64,000 bases of DNA from Caenorhabditis elegans (lineage: Eukaryota > Nematoda > Chromadorea > Rhabditida > Rhabditidae), in the NCBI RefSeq assembly GCF_000002985.6, contig NC_003282.8, forward strand, positions 558,001-622,000, written 5' to 3'. Below are positions 45,644 through 58,822 of this stretch, piece after piece; position 1 is the first letter of the stretch, and each line of letters opens with the position of its first letter. A program made the translations under genes and the position numbers. The notes beneath the pieces were generated by a model. That model worked only from the letters and a program-made list of their open reading frames with translations, had not been told where the DNA came from and ran no database searches.

Positions 45644-46443
45644 TGAAATGTTTTTAAATTTGGTAGAAAACTTGTGAAGAATGAAGAAAAAAGGTAGATA
45701 TCATCTTTGAGGTCATGGTGGATGTTTGAAAAAAAAAAGATAAGCATCTAATGGTTCAGTGAGACCGCAAACGTGGAAATGGAAGAAATTTTGTATCGAA
45801 AAGGTAGTTCTGAAAAGGTACCAAAAGTAAGTAGCAGAAAACTTTTTGAAAAAAAAAACTTCCACAATGTTTGCCTACCGGAGCTTTAAAAATCTGAAAA
45901 AAGTTGTCTTCACGATCAAATCATCATAGGTAGGGCTTACCTGATTGGCAGGCACTGCTTCAAGGCCTGCCGCCTTACATGCGGGTCTTTCGCCTCTTTT
46001 TCGCATCTTGGGGTGAATTCAAAAAACTTCTAATTATCTCATTTCACTCATTTTGTTGGCAATTTAATCCAAAAATATATGAAAAGTTCATTTGTGTTTA
46101 GCAGAAAGCGTGGGCGCGAAGCAAGCAGAGATCGTCTTAAGGTCAGGCAGAGAGACGCGTTCGGGCGCCTACCTGGAAGCCCATGATATGTCGATTCCAA
46201 TTTCAGCATGCATATTTCACTACAATCTATCTATACTGATTCCATAAATTACTGTAAAATCTGAAAACCACTATGCAAACTGACAGCTTAATCATATTAT
46301 GTTGTTAGATCATCCCAATTGATAAGGCAGCAAAACTTGTCATCTAACTGGTATCAGAGAGAAGATCAAGTTTATCCGACAACTTGCTATCATTGCCAGT
46401 ATAAAACCAAACCAATAGCCTAGAATAATCCTCAGTCTCAACA
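45644..46443. promoter_or_regulatory. Divergent region ending in the collagen core promoter
   Basis: TATAAAA at 46400-46406 lies 38 bases before the collagen ATG (46444), the spacing of a C. elegans collagen core promoter. TGATAAG at 46320-46326 is a GATA-factor consensus, as used by hypodermal ELT factors. A run of GGTAGGC/GCAGGC repeats lies near 45928-45985. No other coding sequence is seen. Confidence 0.65.
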
Positions 46444-47876
46444 ATGACACAAGCTGTTCTGGGAGTGGTCAACACTGTGACAGCCGTTTCGGTAATCACA
46501 GCAATTCTTTTATCTGTTGCAATTCTAGTTGATATCAACAACTTCTCCGATGAGGTCTCTCAAGATCTTACACAATTCCGTGGATACTATGATGATGCGT
46601 GGAGAACCATGATGGTCAATGAAGGAATGAAGGGTTTGACTGCTCGTATTTCCAGACAGGCTGGATATGCTACTGGCGGATCACAACAGTGCAGTAAGTT
46701 TTTTTAGACTGGATTCAAAATCATTAAAAATTGTTACATTCAGACTGCGGATCTCAAGCTGCTGGATGCCCAGCTGGACCACCAGGAGCCGCCGGAGAAG
46801 ACGGAACTCCAGGAGAGCCAGGAACTGACGGAGAGGATGGAGGAAACGGTATGCCTGGAGTCGCCCAGATGGCTATGGATGCTAATGGAGGAGCTTGCAT
46901 CAAGTGCCCAGCCGGAGAGCCAGGACCACCAGGACCAGAAGGACCAGCGGGACCAGCAGGACCAGCAGGAAACGCTGGAGCTGATGGAGAGGCCGGAGCT
47001 GAAGGACCAGCTGGAGAGGCTGGACCTCCAGGACCCCCAGGACCAGACGGAAAGCCTGGAGCTGCTGGATCTGACGGAGAAGCCGGAGCCCCTGGAACAA
47101 AGACCACAAATGCACCAGGAGAACCAGGACCAGCCGGACCACCAGGACCACCTGGACCAAACGGAGAGGCAGGAGCTGGAAGCGGACCAGGGCCAGAAGG
47201 ACCAGCTGGACCACCAGGACCAAACGGAAAGGATGGAGAGGCTGGAGCTCCAGGAAAAGATGGAGATGCTGGAGCTGATGGTGCCCCAGGAACTGACGCT
47301 GCATATTGTCCATGTCCACCAAGATCCGCTGCTCTTGGAGCCGGTGGTGGCGCTGAGCCAGCCGGAGCCGCCCCAGAAGCTGCTGCCGCTGCCCCAGAAG
47401 CCGCACCAGAAGCCGCACCAGCCGCTGAAGGAGCCGGAGGAGGAGCTGAGCCAGCAGGAGCCGCCGCGCCCGATGCTGCTGCTGCTGCCCCAGAAGCCGC
47501 CCCAGCTGAAGCAGCACCAGCCGCTGAAGGAGCCGGAGGAGGAGCTGAGCCAGCAGGAGCCGCGCCCGATGCTGCTGCTGCTGCCCCAGAAGCCGCCCCA
47601 GCTGAAGCAGCACCAGCCGCCGAAGGAGCCGGAGGAGGAGCCGAGCCAGCTGGAGCCGCTGCTCCAGATGCCGCCGCCGCCGCACCAGAAGCTGCTGCCG
47701 CCCCAGAAGCCGCACCAGCTGCCGAAGGAGCCGGAGGAGGAGCAGAGCCAGCCGGAGCTGCCCCAGAAGCCGCCGCCGCAGCCCCAGAAGGAGCCGGAGG
47801 AGGTGAAGCCCCACCAACCAACGGAAAGGGAGGAGAAGCTTCCCCAGCCTACCCAACCGGACAGAGCAGCTACTAA
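46444..47876 (+). CDS. Cuticle collagen (col family) with long Ala/Pro/Glu-rich repeat tail
   Basis: Two exons, 46444-46693 and 46744-47876, giving 460 residues. Residues about 12-31 are the N-terminal hydrophobic signal/anchor. RISR (68-71) matches the subtilisin/furin cleavage motif found before nematode cuticle collagen domains. Cysteines flank the interrupted Gly-X-Y region ([21 protein letters not shown] and YCPCPPR). Gly-X-Y triplets run from about 93 to 268 with a short interruption at [12 protein letters not shown]. Beyond about residue 272 the protein is not collagenous: about five repeats of [12 protein letters not shown] followed by [16 protein letters not shown] runs reach nearly to the end, closing with GQSSY. 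Codon choice is strongly CCA/GGA-biased, typical of highly expressed collagens. From memory it corresponds to C18H7.3; I leave the col number open. Confidence 0.92.
47340..47800. repeat. In-frame tandem repeats in the collagen 3' exon
   Basis: Four to five copies of a 105-125-base unit encoding [33 protein letters not shown]. It is GC-rich (GCCGCCCCAGAAGC) in an AT-rich region. All six frames stay open, which generates long shadow frames on both strands. Confidence 0.85.
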
Positions 47877-48443
47877 ATTTTATCTATGCATAATTTATTT
47901 ATTGACTTCTTATAAAGTTTCACGAAACTTACAACGGTTCATTTTTTGAAGAAAGATGGGTCTCACAGCGATGGGTCTCACATCGATGGGCTCGGAGGTT
48001 ACTGTAGCAGTTGTTGTATGTGTGTCGTTCGTGTCGAGACTTTATTTTCTCTTGATCTTTCAGTTTGAATTGATTTTTGCAACACTTTGTTTTTGTGCTC
48101 GACATCCTTGCAACTTCCGGCCATTTTTTTTAGGGGAAAAAATCTTTTTTTAGATGAAAAATGTTTCTTTTTTCGAATTCAACCTCCTAAAGTCAAGTGC
48201 AAATCTTCATAATGAGCACACCGCTGCAACGGCGACGAGGGGTGAAAACAGAGAACCCGTAGAGAGTGTGTGTGTGCGATGGCTCGAAGAGCACGCAGAG
48301 ACAGCTGCTTCTGCTGCTCCGCCCCCATTTTTTGGGTGCTTGTTTCTTGAAAAGACAGTCGAGTCGTCGTCGTCGTGTGCTTAGTGTTTCTAGCCCCGCC
48401 GAGAAAACAAAAGCCATCAGAAGAAGCCTGAAGACGTTCGCGA

Positions 48444-51400
48444 ATGGTCGGTGGATTCCGGATAGGAATGCACTTTCTGGCCTCCGCTCTAAGGTTTCTT
48501 GAACCAAGGTTTGTTTGTTTGTTTGTCTCTGTATTTTCAAACGTTTTGGAGAGACACAGAGAAGCTATACACTCTTGTTTCTCTGCTTCTCTCTCCCTCT
48601 CCTACCTGAACTTTTAATTTAAACCCCCCCCCCCCCCCTTCCCTCTTGTCAAGTACTCGAGTGTTCCATCTCCCTATTCAAGTCCCACATTACACTTTCG
48701 CTAAAAACTTCTTGACATTTTTGGTCATTTCTCATAGGAAGACGGGATTTTCTAAACAAAACATTTTTGGGCGGCGGCGGGCTCCGGACCATCAAATACT
48801 AATAAAGTAAACATAATGCGATTGTAGCAAAATTGCTAAGCTACTGGGGCGAAAATTATATTTTTGAAATCAAAAATAATAATAAGGGGTGCCTACATGC
48901 CAGGCAAAGTAGGCCGCCTTGTAGGCACGCAGGCAGACATGTTCGTACCTGTATGAAGCTTATAATTTAGGTTGGTGTTCAAAAAAGTGTAATTTCAAAA
49001 AAAGTAACAACTAAAAGTTTAAAAAATATATAGGCGGTAGGCAGGCACTGCCTGATCACTTTAAATCGTTTAAATTTTTTGGCGTTTTTGGGATACTTTC
49101 AGCACCAATTTTCAGAGTTTAGTGTAAAAATAGACCAGTAGGAGAAAAAATTTAAAATTCAAATTTCAAAAAAATGGAGTAGGCAAGAACCTATTCACGT
49201 AGGTAGGAAAAAAAAAATTTTTTTTCTGCATGACTTTGAGTTTTGTAATCTAAACTTTGTTTTTTAACGTTTTCGGCACTCTGAACTCACTACAAAAATA
49301 GCCCTGTAGCCAGGAAGGTAGGTATATTCGTGCCTGAAAGAAGGCTAGAAAACACGTTTTTTTTTCAATGCACCCCACAATTTTAAACGCATTCGGGCAT
49401 TTTTGTGAAAAAAATAAATTTGTTGTCTAGTAGGCTCGCAGGCAGGCATTGTCGTGCCTTACCTAGATCGCTGAAAAATTATTTTCACTTTTTTGTCTTC
49501 AAAATCCATCAATAATCCTGAAAACCATTCTATGTGCTCGGAAGGCAATAGGTAGGCACGTAGGCATGTAGGAAGGCTTTTAGACCGCCACGCAGCCTAG
49601 GCTCCGACTAATTTTCCGATATCCGATCATCAAACTGATCATCATAACAATATAATAATATTTCTCGCTCTCCTGCTGCTGCTGCTGCTGCTGCTTCATC
49701 ATTTTTTGTTTCTTCTAAAAATTCGGAAATGTAATCACATGTAATGTGTATACGGGGAGAGCACTCATATCATCTTCTTCCCCTGAATCACACACAGAGA
49801 AAAAGCAAGAGTGACTCGCAAAAAAGACAGGTGTTTCTGGAGGTACGTTGGAAGGGGGGGGGAAGATATATTCGTATCGCTCGATATTTCATTGCTGATC
49901 GACTTGCGCTTTTTATCCGGAAGATGCGATCGAATCGGTGAGAAAAGAAAATCGAGAGAAGTAGAGAAATATAAGAATTATTTTCGCGTCTTGATCGAAG
50001 ACATGTGGAGCACCGAGAACGGCCGGGACGCAATTTTTTTCGAACACATTGCAGACACTAAAATTATGTCGGGAGAGGAGGAGGAGGAGGAGGAGGAGGA
50101 GGAGGAAAATTAGATTTCAATTTATTTCGAAATGGGGAAAATAATGGAGGATTTAGGGATTTAGAAATCTCGAATTTTTAGTGTGCCTAGACATTCTACG
50201 CGGTCGAAGGGCTAGGAAGAGGGGTGCCTACAACCCGCCTCTCGCCTAACTCTCGCCTATCGGAATTAGGTGGCAAGGTATTTTACGATGTTAGAAAAAT
50301 ATCCTTATTTTCGGCTTTTCCGGAGAAAAACGGAATTTTTTTCTCGAAAAATCAATGGTTTTTTTTTTTGAAAAAAAAAACGAAAAATCAATATGACTTA
50401 AGAAAAATATTACTTTAAAATTAGGTCTTCCAGAATTTTTTTTTTTTCAATTTTATTTTAAAAATTTTCAAAAAACTAACTCGGGAAAAATAAAATTCTT
50501 CCGATTTTACCAACAAAAAAAAACTTACCTACTTGTGTAGTGCCTGCCTACACGCCTGCCTACCACCTACTTGCCTATTTGTAAAAAACAGGAACAAACT
50601 GCCTACATGCTTGCCTAGTCTAGTTTTTTTTAATCTAAATATCTGTTCTGAAAAATTTCAAACTTTTGCACAGATTATTCACTTTTTTCCCCTATAAACA
50701 GGGAAGTCTCTCCATCACCAAATGATCATATCTTGTCCCATTAAAACTTTTTTTCCAAGAAAAAAAAATTTAAATGCTTCTCCTTCAAACTTGTAAAAAA
50801 GAGGCCATCAAAACACACGCTCTCAGCGTGAGTTTTTGAAAAATTGGGGAAGCTCTAAAGAGCAAGATGCTCTAAATGTGGATGAAAATTTTCACACGGG
50901 AACACGCCTGCCTGTCGCCCGGAAAACGCCTTCATTGAGCTCTAGGCTCTATGGATTGTATTATTGATAGAGTGACTTCTGTAGTTAATTTAGATATTTG
51001 TTTGAACGTTTTAATTTTTTAAGTCAATGGAACACAAATAATAATTTTGCCCAAAAATTGGAAACCTAAAAATCATAATTGCAATAAAAATTTATTTGAA
51101 ATCACTGCGAAAAAATCTGAAAATTTCCAGAGTTGACGATGACTTTGTTGACCGTCTTCACTACCTCTACACCTCCACAATGGTTCTCATGTTTGCTGTT
51201 TTGGTGTCGGCCAAACAATATGGTTCGTAGGTTTTTTTCGGGGTTTTCTCACGTTTTTGAACTTGATACTTTTGTTTTTAATATTATTGAAATTTGAATT
51301 AAGATTTCAACTCTTGAAAAAATGAGCGGGAGATTGATTAAATTAGTTTTTTTGAAAAATTTTAGCGTGAAATTCTAATTTTTTCTAACAAATTTTGATA

Positions 51401-54400
51401 TTTAATCAATTTATAATTTTTCTAGATAAAGAATAGAATTGAACATGAATTTTTTATTAAAGTTGCTTTAAAATATTTTAATTGGAATTTTTCGTGGAAA
51501 TTTTTCGAGAATTTCAAATTTTAGTTTTCAAAAAATTAATATTTTTACCAATACTGTTTGAAAAACAATTTCTGATTTTTGAAAAATTTTGGCGGGAAAT
51601 TCAAAATTTTAAAAGTTTGGAAAATTTCTCGTGGACCGTTAAAAATTCAATTTCCGTCAAAAAAATTTTTTTTCATGTTACCTACTTAATTAGTTTCGTT
51701 AATTTTTTTTCTATTAGCGTCATAGATATTTTCCTGTCTATTTCTTTTTTGCTGCTACCTTTGGAGTAGGTGAAGCAGCAGCATTTTAAAGGTGAAAACT
51801 TTCATTATTAATTCATGATAAGTTTTAAGATTTTGCGTGTTGTCACATATCTTTTTGGAGCATCAAAAATATATGCAGGTAGAGAGCAAGCATATAACGA
51901 AAAGATGGAATTCACGCTCTGATGGTGAAAGTTGAAGATTTTAGGAGTGTAATCAGGCGAAAATAAATTTTTATATGATACGGAAAATATGTGATAAGAA
52001 GTTCTGAGAAGTTGAGAATTACATAATGAAATAGGGGATTTTTTTGGCAAAAACAAAGAAAGCGAATTCTCTACTTTTTTCAGCGGGAAAATATGTCCGC
52101 AATGACCAACTGTAAGTGTTAAAAATAATATGAAATAAGAAAAGTGTAGTTTTTTTTTTTATAGTTTTTTTTTTCAATTCTGCAAAAAATAAAAATGGGT
52201 GAATTATTTTTGAGTAACCGCGCAAATGAGTAGATTAGTTTTGAAATTTTGTTTGTATATGATTCGGGTCATTGCTTGAAAAATTTTTTTTTCGGCAACA
52301 CAAAATTAAAAATAAATGTTAAATTATCATTTTTATCTGAATTTTAAAATTTCATCAAAACAATTTTTGCTAAAAAATTAATGTTTTTTATCATTTAAAA
52401 ACCACATCAAAAAAGAACAATTTTTGAAAAGAGTTTCCCCAAAAAAATTAAAAATTTTTTGAAAAATTCCCGATTCTTTTATTACCCGCAAAATTTATAC
52501 AAACAGCATTAGACTCAAATAATTTTTAAAAAATTTAATGTTAATTTCCAGTGATTTTTGCCATTCAAATGAATATTAGCATTGTTTTGTTAGTTTCCAA
52601 TTTCCTATAACATTCCTCAACTTTTTCTGCTAAAAATCAGATAGGCTTCTGGTGATTTGATTCAAGTTTCCGTCTTGGTTTCGTCCATTAATTTCCTTTT
52701 TTTCGAAAAAGACCCACCAGCAAGCAACTAACGGCTGGGGGCCAGTGTACCAAGTTATTTCTGCTATTTAAAAAAATTAAATGAATCAAAATCCATAACT
52801 GTCTTATTATAAAATTTATTATAAGTTTTAAAATTCTTGATAAGTATTCTGATGAGAAAAACTAAAATAAAAATAAAACGCAAGCCAAAAAAATCGATAA
52901 CTATTTTCAGTCGGTCACCCGATAGAATGTTTTGTGCCGGCACAATTTACCAGGGCAATGGAACAATACACAGAGAACTACTGTTGGGTACAGAACACGT
53001 ATTGGGTGCCGTTTCAGGTAAAATATCTATAAAACTTCAAAACTATACAAATTAAATATGTATTTCAGGACCTGATACCACACCGATTAGATGATAGAGA
53101 ACGCCGGCAAATAGGATATTATCAATGGGTTCCATTTGTGTTAGCTGTAGCTGCGCTGACGTTTCATATTCCGTCATCGGTTTGGAGAATGTTGGCTGGG
53201 CAGAGTGGTGAGTTTTGGAATATAATTAATTCAAATTTTTCAAATATTTGATAAATTAAATTTGAAATTGGCTTCTCCTGTACCTAAAATTTCGTTTTTT
53301 TTTTTAATTTACTTTGATATTTTGGTTATTTAAGCACTTAGGAGTGGTTAAAATTTTAATTTTAGAGCTTTCTAATTTTTCAGCTGAAGTTTTGTTCAGT
53401 TGCCAAATTTTTTGAAAATTTGGCATTTTCGAGTCCTTATAATTTTTTTTTGAAATCTTTTTGGAGAGAATTAAGAATTATAGAATTATAGAATTAAGAA
53501 TAACAAGGGTAAAAAAAAATTTTGAGCAAAATTATTAAGTTTTTCTGTTAAAGGAGCACAAAATTATTTCCCCGCTGCCTCAAAACCAACCATAAGATTT
53601 CTAAAAATTGAAGCTTGAACGCATAATATTCTCCATTTTCTTATATTTCAGGCCTGAACGCCGGCCTAGTCCTCCAACTAGTCTGCGGAGACGAAAACGT
53701 GGATCCAGTAGTCCGTGACAAGACAGTAGACATAGTTGCTCGTCACATCGATGATGCTCTTATGTACCAAAGGGATCACGGAGCCCGACGACACAGTGTC
53801 TACATCTTTGCAATTTTCAAGCTCGGAAAGTTCTACGGAGCCTACGTATCGTCCGTCTACATTTTCATAAAAGCTCTTCATCTTGCAAATGTGATTCTAC
53901 AATTTATGCTTCTCAACTCATTTCTTCAAACATCGGATTATCCAATGTTCGGAGCACATGTCCTTTACGACTTGTTCATGGGAAGAGAATGGAGGGATTC
54001 TGGAAAGTTCCCACGAGTCACACTTTGTGATTTTGAAATTCGAGTTTTGGGGAATGTACATAGACATACTGTTCAATGTGTGCTAGTCATCAATATGCTC
54101 ACCGAGAAAATTTTCATTTTCCTGTGGCTCTGGCTAACAGTTCTGGCAATTGTGACAGCGTTGAATTTGATATTTTGGTTCATTGCATTGGTTTCGAATT
54201 CTTGTCGAGAACATTTTGTTTCGAAGCATTTGGATATTCAGTCTGATCAGATTAGTCGATTTGTGCACCGGTTTCTTCGAGCAGATGGGGTTTTCCTATT
54301 ACAAATGATTGCATCGCATTCTGGAAATTTGATGGCCGCAAAAGTAAGTTCTCTCAAATTGTTCTATTTTGTAAGTATTTAGGCAATTCAAAATTGTTAT

Positions 54401-55821
54401 ATTAAAAACAGTTTTTTTTTCTGATTTTTGGATTTCCTAAAGAAATTTACATATTTTAATCGAAAAATTGAAAACAAATTTTTTTCTAATTTTTGAACGA
54501 TTTTTTTTTTCAATTTCTGAAAAAAACCAAGAACTAAGATTTTTGTGAAAGCCAAAACTTAAAATAGCCGAAAAGCCTGAAATTTTTGATTTTTCAGTTT
54601 TTTGTAATAAATGAGCAGTTTTGAATTGAGTTTCAGGAAACTATAGAAAAAATACCGAAAGTTATCAAAAAAAAATCCACTTTTAAATTTGTCGATTTTT
54701 ATGGGCAGAAAAAAATTCGTTGAAAAATTGAAATAAAACAATTTCCGGGAAATCGGAAAAAATCGAGAAAACACATGTATGTATTACATATCAAAAATAT
54801 ACTTATTCAAGAATAGTTTTTCTGAAAAATGAGAATCAAAACATGACTATCAAAAATTTGAAATTTTCTACAAATTGAAAAAAATAAAAATTTTTGAACA
54901 CCAAACAGCCAGGTAGGCGGCAGTCATAAAACTTGAATAAAAATCTTTTTTTTTCAGGTAACCGAACAACTGTGGATGATATTCGTCCGACGAAGTGGAA
55001 AACCAGTGATAGAGGACAAAATTGAGGACCGTGGATCGGTACGAAGCACGAATGGGAATGATTGGGAATCGGTGGGCGAGCTGTCGATTGTTGACTGTTA
55101 AAGTATTGATATTTCAGACAGAAAAAAACATCAAAAAATTTTACTTGAAGCATTTATAGACAAAGTAACAATTAATATCAAAAAATCTAGCCTTTAAAAC
55201 CGCTGTTTAGATTCCCTCGAAAATGAGATGCCCCACTTGTACTTTTGAACTAATCAGTGTCATACTCCACCTACTCCATCTGATCGGTCGGGAAGTGGGC
55301 GGAGCTAATCACTGATTGGACGGGTGACTGCTGAACCAATCAGTGCCTTTACACCCCGCCCACTCCATCTCATTGGTTCAAAAGTAGGGGGAGCAATTCG
55401 CTGATTGGTCTTGCAGTTCTCCTTTTTGGAAGGTTCAAACAAGCGTTCAAAAGTTAGATTTTTCATTATTCTTTCGATTATTTCTGGTTTCCGGTATTTT
55501 TTTAAAGTAATTTTAAGACACCTTTTTCATTCACACTACTATTAATTTAATTTAAAAATCAAAATTTTTGCAAAACAAGAACTAACAGCTCTCAAAAGCC
55601 CTCCTAATAACCCAATTTTCATTTTGTTTTCCTAAGTTTTAGTTTTTATATTTTAGTTTCAGTTTCAAATTTTCAGTTTTCTCAAATAATTTCTCATATA
55701 AATTGATTTTCATTTCCAGCACGACGACGGGAAAACCTCGCTGAAACGTGGCGATTCATGGCATGAGACGTCACTTCCCCCGCCAATGCCCAGTCTTCCG
55801 ACACGGACACATTATGTTTGA
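48444..55821 (+). CDS. inx-18: Innexin gap-junction protein, INX-18 type, with two alternative 3' ends
   Basis: Exons: 48444-48493, 51131-51222, 52911-53017, 53069-53207 and 53652-54343, then 54958-55101 (stop), giving 407 residues. Alternatively, splicing from a donor at 55038 or 55071 joins an exon at 55720-55821 encoding [14 protein letters not shown] and more, ending THYV (420 or 431 residues). The innexin signature YYQWVPF is present ([19 protein letters not shown]), with [20 protein letters not shown] before TM1, two cysteines in each extracellular loop ([27 protein letters not shown]) and four TM segments. Innexins form invertebrate gap junctions and hemichannels. Exon 1 ([17 protein letters not shown]) was picked by phase and position and is the least certain part. 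The symbol rests on family identity plus remembered location (C18H7.2). Confidence 0.88.
48494..51130. other. 2.6-kb first intron of the innexin gene
   Basis: No exon is seen that would join in phase. It contains a 15-C tract (48624-48638), a (CTG)n run (about 49671-49693), a (GGA)n run (about 50075-50106), and many scattered GTAGGCA/TGCCTAC units (48890-49080, 49190-49345, 49430-49590, 50525-50630). An alternative first exon starting at 50773 ([18 protein letters not shown]) was considered, but its donor is in the wrong phase. Confidence 0.55.
51223..52910. other. 1.7-kb second intron of the innexin gene
   Basis: AT-rich throughout with long A and T runs. I find no repeat family, RNA gene or coding exon. 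Confidence 0.5.
55240..55425. repeat. ATTGGT/ACCAATCAG repeat cluster in the innexin alternative 3' intron
   Basis: Two direct copies, about 110 bases apart, of GAAC(T/C)AATCAGTG followed by CACC/CCCGCCCACTCCATCT, with inverted CTGATTGG and GTGGGCGGAG units between them. It can fold into alternative hairpins. It lies between the two alternative ends of the innexin gene. Confidence 0.65.
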
Positions 55822-56199
55822 CAATGACAGATTTTTTCTGAAAAGTTCAGAACATGGTTCCATTTTTTTCAAGACGAGCTTGATCATGATCTTCTCTTCA
55901 TCTTTACGGGTACTTGATCTCCTTCTTTCATTAGTCACCCCGCTATTCCATTCATTGTATGAAAAAACACCCATTCTTTCCGATTTTTGTTTCAAAATTA
56001 TGTCTTTCATGTCATAAACACATTTTTCTGTGGTTTCTTCCATTAAAAAATGACGTCAATTTCTAGAGGAAAATACTTGAAAAAGTACTACAAGTGTTCA
56101 AACAGTCTGCAGTAAAATCTTGAAAGTTCAAAAATCTAGGGAAGAATTGGAAAAAGATCAGAAAAAATTGGCGTTTCTTGGCACATTGGTAATTTTCTG

Positions 56200-56830
56200 C
56201 AACTGGGGATTTTTTTTGCCAAATTCGGAAAGTCAGCAATTCTCGGAAAATTCCGTGTTTTTGCCAAATCGTGCAAATTGGCATTTTTTTTTTCATTTTT
56301 TTTCATCTCGTGCAAATCAGACAAATCGGCAATTTGAGGAAATTTCCGTTTATTCCGCAAATGGTACAAATTAACAATGTTGGGCATATTCCGCAATTTT
56401 GGGCAACTGGGAATTTTTGCCAAATTCGGCAAATCGGCAATTCTCGGAAAATTCCGTGTTTAGGTCAATTCGTGCAAATTGGCATTTTTTCAACTCGTGC
56501 AAATCTGGTAAAATCGGCATTTTCCGTTATTTGCCAAATCCGGCGATTTTTGGCAATCGCCGTTTTTAGGCAAATTTGAAATTTTCGGCACTTTTGGGCA
56601 ACTGCTGTTTTTTTTTTTTGAAAAATCATGCAAATTGGCAATTTTTGCCAAATTCGGCAAATCGTCAAATCTCCAATTTTTCGGCAAATCAGAAATTTAC
56701 GGCAAATGTCGTTTTTTTGCCAGTTTGGAAAATGTTGATAATTAACGGTTTTCAGTTCATCGTCAATTTACGTCAACCACCGTTTTTTTTTGGAAACTTT
56801 TATTTTAGGCAATTGCCATTTTTTAGAGTT
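56200..56830. repeat. Degenerate GGCAAATTCGGCAAAT repeat array
   Basis: Some forty imperfect copies of (G/C)GCAAAT(C/T), often followed by CGGCAATT(C/T)T, over about 630 bases. Translated frames on both strands (FFPNSESQQF, IWQKLPIC) are artefacts of the array. Same family as 16636-16918. Confidence 0.7.
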
Positions 56831-58449
56831 TCCAATTGCAGAAACCGCCAAAAATTTAATTGCAGATTCCAATAATCAAAGTCCATCACCAGAATAAACC
56901 CCAAAAATTGTCTAAATCTCAAGTGTTTACCTACCTACCTAATCTGGAATCTACTGCTCTCAAGTAGGGCGGCGGCGGCGGCGGCAAGAATCGGTCACAA
57001 AGTTCATTTCTTACTTCTATTTTTGATTGTGAAGTCACATGTGATTGAAAGATCACACCCAAGTTTGATCCTATCAAAAAAAAAATAAAGTTTCAAGTTG
57101 AAAATTGGGCTTCCACAAGGTGTTTGATCAGTAGTTCAGGTAATTTTGAAGTAAAAAAAGGGTTGACCTTTATGGGGAGATACTTGATAGAATTTTGAAA
57201 ACGGAAGTTTTGGTCTGAAATTTTTAAAACCGTGAAACCCCTTCTCGATCTTCTGAGGTTATAAATTTGAAATTTTGCAAAAAAAAAACGACAAAATCGC
57301 TTATTACACATCGCGCGTCCACATTCGGCTTCACCTTTTAACCATTTCACTGAAATATGGTCGTTACTACTGATAATATAGTAAACAGATCGTTTTTTCT
57401 TGATATAGCATACTCTCGTAGACGATTATCATATTAGGCGGGCTTGAAGGTCAGCTGAACAATACACATCTGTCAGGCGGTAAAAACTGGGGGCGGGGCG
57501 GAGATTCAGGGGAAGTGACCGGCGGGCATTTTTGAGACAATTTCAGTTTCACTTTTTATTTACTAACCGGTCAGGAATACGGACGGATACCTGTATGCAA
57601 CAGATATATCTACTGAGTTTGGTAAGTTGGGGGGGACTTTTTTGTTCAGGTACAAGAAGCTATAAATGTTTAATAAACCTCTTTTCAAATTGGATTTGAG
57701 TCAGGGTTCTAGATTTCACTAGGTTATTCATACCAAAAAACCATGGCGCAATGTTGATAAGATTTGTTTAATTCTGCACCCCAACACGACATCAAGTTTG
57801 CACCTGCAAAATAACCTATTAGGACTATTTCGCTTAACATGCACTTTACACTGACTTTTTAGATAAAAACTTGAAGTACTGATATTCAAAGTGCTACTCT
57901 TGCCAAATTTTTCGGCAATGAACAGAAACTCAAATATGTTCGGCAATCGGCAATTGTGCATCGGCAAAAGTTTTTGCAATTTTTTGAGATTGTCAAATTT
58001 GTCCAACATTATTTTTGATATCAGAAAAATATAGAACATTGCCGGTATTGCCCAACTCGCACTTGCCGTCCGAATTCGGGAATTTTCAAAAGTTTTGGAA
58101 AAAATGTGGTTTTGCTATGAAGTATACCCGATTTGAAGTTTAACGGTGGTGTAGCACCAGTTGGAAAACTGTTAAAAATTACTCCTATGATCCTATGATG
58201 TCAACTTGACCAAATATCAAAATAAGACTTTTCAAACAACAATTTGTTGAAACAATTATTTTAATTAACGACGGCTTCCTAAAAAGTGTCGAAAACTGGG
58301 ATTTTTCCAATCTTGAAAAAATCATTCAAAATTTTAAAAAATTGTGTGAACATATTTACTATGAAATTTGAATATTTTAGGTTTACATCAGCGGTTCTTG
58401 AAAAACTTTTTACTAATTATAAGGATACTCCACCTAGCTTAATGATCTT

Positions 58450-58822
58450 AGTAAAAAACCGAACACTCGGCAAATTTTGGTTTTGCACATTTTTTTTTTT
58501 GAAATTTCAGAATTTATATTTTAATCGGAAAAATTGTACGCATCCTATGAATGTTTCTACATCTGTTTTGAAAAGTAAGCAAATTCTATCAAAATATCGA
58601 GAAAAAACGGAAAAAAAATTACAAATTTTAATAAAAGGCACAGCTTCAAGTGTTTCCGTTTTTTTTAAATCCCTCTAAAAACTTTCGGCAAATTGATTTT
58701 TTTTTTTGGCAAACGGCAAATCGGGAATTTGCCAAAAATTATAATATCCGGCAAATCGGCAAACCGGCAAATCGGCAAACCGGCAATTTGCCGATTTGCC
58801 GAATGGTAATTGCCCACCACAG
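58450..58822. mobile_element. Second copy of the MARC-intron element
   Basis: About 370 bases related in order and direction to 12420-12725: TTTTGCACATTTTTTTTT, AATTGTACGCATCCTAT, AAGGCACAG, TCCCTCTAAAAACTTTCGGC, then a CGGCAAATCGGCAAACC array ending TTTGCCGAATGG. The left end appears truncated relative to the copy at 12277. Confidence 0.65.

Noticed and set aside
46754-47856. Long minus-strand and alternative-frame open frames across the collagen gene (up to 370 codons)
   Set aside because: They are shadows of the GC-rich Gly-X-Y and Ala/Pro repeats; the collagen frame has the signal anchor, cysteine spacing and intron phase.
50773-50828. Alternative first exon for the innexin ([18 protein letters not shown] followed by GTGAGT)
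   Set aside because: Donor phase (0) does not fit the acceptor phase at 51131 (needs 2); the exon at 48444-48493 fits phase and the sequence just before VDDDFVDR.
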